From Nicotiana tabacum (lineage: Eukaryota > Streptophyta > Magnoliopsida > Solanales > Solanaceae), in NCBI RefSeq assembly GCF_000715075.1, contig NC_134097.1, positions 68,791,190-68,855,189 of the forward strand: 64,000 nucleotides of DNA. The letters run 5' to 3'. Both the position numbers and the translations under genes were made by a program. This document shows positions 57,791 to 64,000 of this stretch, in pieces. How positions within the stretch are numbered: the first letter of the stretch is position 1; each line of letters starts with the position of its first letter. The notes beneath the pieces were generated by a model. That model was not told the DNA's origin and did not search any database. It saw only the letters and a list, made by a program, of their open reading frames with translations.

Positions 57791-59140
57791 TTTTCCTTGT
57801 TTTTTTTTTGTTTTTTGTCAAATGTAAGATAGGGGGTGTTGGGTATTTGGGTTATGGACTGGGTCGACCCGGTTTGAAATGGACCGGGTCATGGGGAAGG
57901 TTGGGTATTCTTTGGGCCTGTGGCTTGAATTTGAAGAAGAAGAGCCTGATTCCGATTTTCTTTATATTTTTGCTCTCTTTTCTTCTTTTATTTTTCTAAA
58001 ACTAAATTCTAAAAATCCTTAAATTATTATACAGAACTAAATTAATTTATAAAAGCGCAAATTAACTCCCAATAATAATTAACACATAATTAAGTAATAA
58101 TTAAGCATAAAATTGTACAATTGGACATTAAATGCTAAAAATGCAAACGATGCACATTTTTTGTAATTTTCATTCTTGTAAAAGAAGCTTAATTTCCTAA
58201 TTGTAGAATTAAATCCTACATGCAAATAGGACGTATTTTTTGTATTTTTTTTATTAATTTAACAAATAAACATGCACAGACAAATACAAATAACTATCCA
58301 AAAAATGTCACAAAAATTCTCAAAATTGCACACCAAGGAAAATCATTTTATTTTGAATTTTTTGGGAGTAATTCTTTCATAGAGCAAAAATCACGTGCTT
58401 ACAGCTGCCCCTCTTTGCCCGAAGAAACGAAAGGTTTTCGTGCAAAGATAAAGTGAGCGATTGTTGCCCATCCGAGTACTCCGTGTGAAGCATTTTTTGA
58501 AAAAGATTTAACCGAACCTTTGCTTCAAAGGTTTCCTACATATCCCTGGCTAAAGGGGAATCGGGTTAATGTAGTTCGGGAAATTTTGGTAGTTGGGACT
58601 ACCATGGGATTGCAATGCTTGTTGTTACTACGTTGTTGTTGCCACTACCGCTTTACTGACCTCCTTATTACAACCAAAGGAAATTGAAATTGAACTAGCT
58701 ACTTATGCCTGTCAACCGCTAGTTACAAGATTCCTATCTATATTTCTTTTGCAACTTGATCTTGGGTCTTAGTTGATTCTGCTTGTAGACTTCGATCCGA
58801 ATCTTGATGCTCGCAAGTTGTAGACGCTTGTTTATTTCTGTAGTATTGAGTGAAACGGGATTGGCGAAGCTCGGGAATTTGATCAAATTTTGAGCGACCT
58901 GCCCTTTGTTTGTTCCAATATTTGGGAACATCTTATTTTTTGTTCTTTTCTTCTTTTCTTTATTCTGGATTGAGACTCAAACCGTAGGTCATCTTGATCC
59001 ATGCGCCTCCAGGTCAGACCTGTTGAGACACACAAAACAAACGAACGAAATTTTCTGCCCCAGTTTCACTAGAAAAATTTTGTGAGTTAATTACCATAAA
59101 AATCTACAGGATTGATGAGGGGATTGGAAACCTCAAGTCT

Positions 59141-62100
59141 AAAAAGCGCAACTCAGGGATTGGAGCCCAATTGTCGCAAAAGGTAAAAATGCGCAACTCA
59201 GGGATTGGAGCCCTAATGCTGGCTAAAGGAAAATTGATCAACTCAGGGATTGGAGCCCTAATGCTGGCTTAAAGAAAAATTGCTCAACTCAGGGATTGGA
59301 GCCCTAATGTCGGCTAAAGAAAAGTTGCTCAACTCAGGGATTGGAACCCTAATGCTGGCTTAAAGAAAATTGCTCAACTCAAGGATTGGAGCCCTAATGT
59401 CGGCTAAAAACAAATTGCTCAACTCAGGGATTGGAGACCTAATGCTGGCTAAAGGAAAAACGCTCAACTCAGGGATTGGAGCCCTAATGTTGGCTAAAGG
59501 AAAGTTGCTCAACTCAGGGATTGGAACCCTAATGCTGGCTAAAGGGAAAAACGCTCAACTCAGGGATTGGAGCCCTAATGCTGGCTAAAGAAAAAACGCT
59601 CAACTCAGGGATTGGAGCCCTAATGTCGGCTAAAGAGAAAAACGCTCAACTCAGGGATTGGAGCCCTAACTACTCAACTCAGGGATTGGAGCCCTAATGC
59701 CGGCTAAAAGAAAAATGCTCAACTCAGGGATTGGAGCTCTAATGCTGGCTAAAGGAAAAACGCTCAATCAGGGATTGGATCCCTAATGTTGGCTGAAGGA
59801 AAGTTGCTTAACTCAGGGATTGGAGCCCTAATGCTGGCTTACAGAAAATTGCTCAACTCAGGGATTGGAGCCCTAATGTCGGCTAAAAGAAAAACGCTCA
59901 ACTCAAGGATTGGAATCCTAATGTTGGCTAAAAGAAAAACTGCTCAACTTAGGGATTGGAGCCCTAATGTTGGCTAAAGGAAGAAAATTGCTCAACTCAG
60001 GGATTGGAGCCCTAATGCTGGCTAAAGAAAATTGCTCAACTCAGGGATTGGAGCCCTAATGTCGGCTAAAAGAAAATTGCTCAACTCAGGGATTGGAGCC
60101 CTAATGCTGGCTAAAGGAAAAACGCTCAACTCAGGGATTGGAGCCCTAATGTTGGCTAAAGGAAAGTTGCTCAACTCAGGGATTGGAGCCCTAATGCTGG
60201 CTAAAGGAAAAAACGCTCAACTCAGGGATTGGAGCCCTAATGCTGGCTAAAGAAAAAATGCTCAACTCAGGGATTGGAGACCTAATATTGGCTAAAGGAA
60301 AAACGCTCAACTCAGGGATTGGAGCCCTAATGTTGGCTAAAGGAAAAACGCTCAACTCAGGGATTGGAGCCCTAATGCTGGCTAAAGGAAAAGTGCTCAT
60401 CTCAGGGATTGGAGCCCTAATGCTGGCTAAAGGAAAAGTGCTCAACTCAGGGATTAGAGCCCTAATGTCGGCTAAAGAAAACTGCTCAACTCAGGGATTG
60501 GAGCCCTAATGTCGGCTAAAAGCAAATCGCTCAACTCCGGGATTGGAGCCCTAATGCTGGCTAAAGGAAAAACGCTCAACTCAGGGATTGGAGCCCTAAT
60601 GCTGGCTTAAAGAAAAATTGCTGAACTCAGGGATTAGATCCCTAATTCTAGCTAAATGGAAAAACGCTCAACTCAGGGATTGGAGTCCTAATGTCGGCTA
60701 ACAGGAAAAAGCGCTCAACTCAGGGATTGGAGCCCTAATGCTGGCTAAAGGAAAAACGCTCAACTCAGGGATTGGAGCTCTAATGTCGGCTAAAAGCAAA
60801 ACGCTCATCTCAGGGATTGGAGCCCTAATGTCGGCTAAATGGAAAACTGCTTAACTCAGGGATTGGAGCCCTAATGCTGGCTTACAGAAAATTGCTCAAC
60901 TCAGGGATTGGAGCCCTAATGTCGGCTAAAAAAATGCTCAACTCAGGGATTGGAGCCCTAATATCGGTTAAATGGAAAACTGCTCAACTCAGGGATTGGA
61001 GCCCTAATATCGGTTAAATGGAAAAATGCTTAACTCAGGGATTGGAGCCCTAATGCTGGGTAAATGGAAAAACTGCTCAACTCAGGGATTGGAGCCCTAA
61101 TGCTGGCTAAATGGAAAAATGCTCAATTCAGGGATTGGAGCCCTAATGTCGGATAACAAAAAAACGCTCAACTCAGGGATTGGAGCCCTAATGACGGCTT
61201 AAAGGGAAAAATGCTCAACTCAGGGATTGGAGCCCTAATGTCGGCTAAAAGCAAAACGCTCAACTCAGGGATTGGAGCCCTAATGTCGGCTAAATGGAAA
61301 ACTGCTCAACTCAGGGATTGGAGCCCTAATGCTGGCTTACAGAAAATTGCTCAACTCAGGGATTGGAGCCCTAATGCTGGCTAAAGAAAATTGCTCAACT
61401 CAGGGATTGGAGCCCTAATGTCGGCTAAAAGAAAATTGCTCAACTCAGGGATTGGAGCCCTAATGCTGGCTAAAGGAAAAACGCTCAACTCAGGGATTTG
61501 AGCCCTAATGTTGGCTAAAGGAAAGTTGCTCAACTCAGGGATTGGAACCCTAATGCTGGCTAAAGGGAAAAACGCTCAACTCAGAGATTGGAGCCCTAAT
61601 GCTGGCTAAAGAAAAAACGCTCAACTCAGGGATTGGAGACCTAATGTTGGCTAAAGGAAAAACGCTCAACTCAGGGATTGGAGCCCTAATGTTGGCTAAA
61701 GGAAAAACGCTCAACTCAGGGATTGGAGCCCTAATGCTGGCTAAAGGAAAAGTGCTCATCTCAGGGATTGGAGCCCTAATGCTGGCTAAAGGAAAAGTGC
61801 TCAACTCAGGGATTAGAGCCCTAATGTCGGCTAAAGAAAACTGCTCAACTAAGGGATTGGAGCCCTAATGTCGGCTAAAAGCAAATCGCTCAACTCCGGG
61901 ATTGGAGCCCTAATGCTGGCTAAAGGAAAAACGCTCAACTCAGGGATTGGAGCCCTAATGCTGGCTTAAAGAAAAATTGCTGAACTCAGGGATTGGAGCC
62001 CTAATGCTAGCTAAATGGAAAAACGCTCAACTCAGGGATTGGAGTCCTAATGTCGGCTAACAGGAAAAAGCGCTCAACTCAGGGATTGGAGCCCTAATGC

Positions 62101-62890
62101 TGGCTAAAGGAAAAACGCTCAACTCAGGGATTAGAGCTCTAATGTCGGCTAAAAGCAAAACGCTCAACTCAGGGATTGGAGCTCTAATGTCGGCTAAATG
62201 GAAAACTGCTTAACTCAGGGATTGGAGCCCTAATGCTGGCTTACAAAAAATTGCTTAACTCAGGGATTGGAGCCCTAATGTCGGCTAAAAAAATGCTCAA
62301 CTCAGGGATTGGAGCCCTAATATCGGTTAAATGGAAAACTGCTCAACTCAGGGATTGGAGCCCTAATATCGGTTAAATGGAAAAATGCTTAACTCAGGGA
62401 TTGGAGCCCTAATGCTGGGTAAATGGAAAAACTGCTCAACTCAGGGATTGGAGCCCTAATGCTGGCTAAATGGAAAAATGCTCAACTCAGGGATTGGAGC
62501 CCTAATGTCGGATAACAGAAAAAATGTTCAACTCAGGGATTGGATCCCTAATGCTGGCTAAAGGAAAAATGCTCATCTCAGGGATTGGAGCCCTAATGTC
62601 GGCTAAAAGCAAAACGCTCAACTCAGGGATTGGAGCCCTAATGTCGGCTAAATGGAAAACTGCTCAACTCAGGGATTGGAGCCCTAATGCTGGCTTACAG
62701 AAAATTGCTCAACTCAGGGATTGGAGCCCTAATGCTGGCTAAATGGAAAAACTGCTCAACTTAGGGATTGGAGCCCTAATGTCGGCTAATATGGAAAAAC
62801 TGCTCAACTCAGGGATTGGAGCCCTAATGTCGGCTAACAGGAAAAATGCTCAACTCAGGAATTGGAGCCCTAATGCTGGCTAAAGGAAAA
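59141..62890. repeat. Tandem array, ~45-bp monomer, about 80 copies
   Basis: The core CAACTCAGGGATTGGAGCCC followed by TAATGCTGGCTAAAGGAAAA recurs every 43-48 bp over 3.75 kb. Variation concentrates in the spacer after TAATG (CTGG/TCGG/TTGG, and the A-rich end). The 45-bp unit is a multiple of three, so long repeat-coded open frames appear on both strands; these are artefacts. Confidence 0.95.
60017..62734. repeat. Higher-order duplication, two copies of 1,359 bp
   Basis: Diagnostic variants recur exactly 1,359 bp apart: GCTGGCTAAAGAAAATTGC at 60017 and 61376, TGGAGTCCTAATGTCGGCTA at 60681 and 62040, and GCTGGGTAAATGG near 61052 and 62411. 1,359 bp is about 30 monomers. Few differences separate the copies, so the duplication is recent compared with monomer divergence. 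Confidence 0.85.
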
Positions 62891-64000
62891 TGTTGGGGAT
62901 TCTAACTAACCCTCTTTTTGAGTTTTCTTCTTACTTCTTTTTTGTTTTTTTATTTTTATTTTTATTTTTTGTTTAGTAAAATGCAGGACAGAATTTTGGG
63001 GAAACTTTCCTTTTGGGTTGATTCCTTATTGCAAAGCTGTTTCTTGCATTCACGTATTTCTTTTCTTTTTGGGCGATACCTGCTTCTTGCATGGTTGCTT
63101 TGGATCACACCTATTTCAATTTTCCAAACAAAGAACAATTGTCAGTTTGAAAATGGTGGTTGGTTCGGTGGCCTTGATTGTTCCAATTGCTTTGTCCCGT
63201 CCTTATTCCTGTTGAAAACTCTGCCATTGATTGGATTCACAGGCGAAACCCTTTTAAACTGCTCAGACTCGCATTTCCAGATTTTGTGATGATTTTCCCG
63301 TGTAAGGCTTTGGTTCTTCCATTCCATCCGAACTCAGTGGGGATTTTTATTGGGGAAGACTCGTTGGGGATTTTTTTTTTTTTTTACAAGGCAGACTTTG
63401 TGGGGATTTTTACAAGTCATACTCGTTGGGGATTAGCTGGGGCAGACTCTTTGGGGATTTTTTATAAGGGGAGACTCTGTGGGGATTTTTACAAGGGGAG
63501 ACTCTGTGGGGATTTTTACAAGGGGAGACTCTGTGGGGATTTGCCGGATTTTCCTTTTTTTGTGGCTTTACTTCGAAAGCAATCAACATCATGATCAATC
63601 GGGATTGGACTGACGTACCACTGAAGCGGGGTATTTTCTTACTTCTTACTAAACGGAGATCCGTGAAACTGGTCCTGCCACCTATTCTTTCCAGCACATT
63701 TGGAATTTGGGGTTAAAAATGAAAGGGTTTAAGGAAAGGGTAAACAAAGAGCGGAGAAAACGAATTTTAAAAGAGAAGTGTCCCTTTCGGGACAAGAAAA
63801 ACTTATCTGAGGCAAACATGCTGACTTTAAATTGACATGACATGCTTTTTGGACTGGATGTCCGACCTTCATGAACTTGCATTTCCTCATGAACCAAAAC
63901 GGATTTATGTTCCCAAACCAGGGAACCTTGCCAGAACTTTCTGAGGTGGAATCATCTTTTCAGCCGACAGCGCCCTTTGCGGGTTTTCGCTAGTCGACCT
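62891..64000 (-). other. 3' UTR beyond the 45-bp array
   Basis: Non-coding, homologous in layout to 21596-22300. A short tandem array of ~28-32 bp units (GGGGATTTTTACAAGGGGAG, then ACTCTGT) covers about 63337-63542, with roughly eight copies; the last three are nearly identical. The plus-strand open frames at 62918-63289 and 63178-63594 show no recognisable domain. Confidence 0.65.

Larger units (their letters stand above)
54533..58403 (-). repeat. LTR4 (3,871 bp), related to LTR1-3
   Basis: Starts TGTCACACCTCC and ends ATCACGTGCTTACA on the plus strand, the same ends as LTR1-3. Shared blocks such as GAGTCGCCACTTGGGA and CCCAAGTCACCGGTT are near the left end, but the middle is different and longer. 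A PBS remnant is on its left and a PPT on its right. A TATAAATA box is at 55914-55922 on the minus strand. No coding capacity. Confidence 0.85.
58404..64000 (-). mobile_element. 3' part of the element bounded by LTR4, truncated by window end
   Basis: Begins with the PPT (minus strand AAAGAGGGGCAGC). The conserved 3' segment (58404-59100) matches 19095-19500 of the tandem element in order and content, including GGGAATCGGGTTAATGTAGT. The 45-bp array follows, then 62891-64000, where GTCAGTTTGAAAATGGTGGT corresponds to the segment at 21680 in unit A. Gag and pol, if present, lie beyond the window. Confidence 0.8.

Noticed and set aside
59370..61868. Open frames on both strands across the 45-bp array, encoding repeats such as LNSGIGALMLAKGK
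   Set aside because: The monomer is 45 bp, a multiple of three, so any frame free of stops in one unit stays open. Frames appear on both strands and shift with each indel, which is expected of a tandem repeat and not of a gene.
59141..62890. CRISPR-like regular repeat spacing
   Set aside because: The units are contiguous tandem monomers with short variable ends, not repeats separated by unique spacers, and the context is a plant retroelement.
63178..63594. 138-residue plus-strand open frame containing repeated GDFYKGRLC
   Set aside because: The C-terminal repeats reflect the ~30-bp tandem array at 63337-63542. The rest lies in 3' UTR sequence homologous to a non-coding part of the tandem element.

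Overview
This window is plant nuclear DNA made almost entirely of repeats, and I found no intact host gene. Ty3/gypsy-type gag, protease, reverse transcriptase, RNase H and integrase remnants, very long LTRs, MITEs and large UTR tandem arrays point to a big, repeat-rich plant genome. I recognise several LTR ends and primer-binding sites as common in Solanaceae. Nicotiana is my best guess, but that rests on recollection and was not tested by any search. All five large LTR elements lie on the minus strand, so their 5' ends are at the higher coordinates. They are decayed.

Layout. 1-3336: 5' part of a Ty3/gypsy element (gag, protease, start of RT, a 420-bp 5' LTR), cut off by the window edge. 3337-13860: most of a second Ty3/gypsy element of Tat/Ogre-like type, with a 3' UTR holding a degenerate ~185-bp tandem array, then IN, RNase H, RT, PR, gag, PBS and an 801-bp 5' LTR. 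Its 3' LTR is not in the window, and element 1 sits directly against its array. 13861-16175: AT-rich sequence with a (TA)n run, a 796-bp Mutator-type MITE with a perfect 9-bp target duplication, and one half of a dispersed repeat.

16176-44523: a three-level nest. A ~3.57-kb non-coding LTR-like element (16176-16597 plus 41380-44523) interrupts a dispersed repeat. It is itself interrupted by a 24.8-kb retroelement (16598-41374) flanked by the perfect 5-bp duplication ACCTC. The inner element has three LTRs of ~2.5 kb and two internal regions: LTR-internal A-LTR-internal B-LTR. Each internal region has a broken gag and no protease, RT, RNase H or full integrase. Internal A alone keeps a short integrase C-terminus, the scar of a lost pol. 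Their 3' UTRs hold 48-bp and 39-bp tandem arrays that differ between the two units.

44524-54532: the other half of the interrupted dispersed repeat, a decayed chromovirus integrase/chromodomain tail, a second 3.63-kb LTR-like element in the opposite orientation, a ~940-bp foldback element, and a second copy of the dispersed repeat. That second copy carries a 376-bp MITE and serves as the empty site for the 28-kb insertion. 54533-64000: a 3.87-kb LTR related to the 2.5-kb LTRs, followed by the 3' end of its element. This includes a 3.75-kb array of ~45-bp monomers in which a 1,359-bp block is duplicated.

The strongest observations are the three-LTR tandem element within a single target duplication, the apparent mosaic middle LTR, the gag-only units with an integrase scar, and the related 3' UTRs that carry unrelated tandem arrays at the same position.
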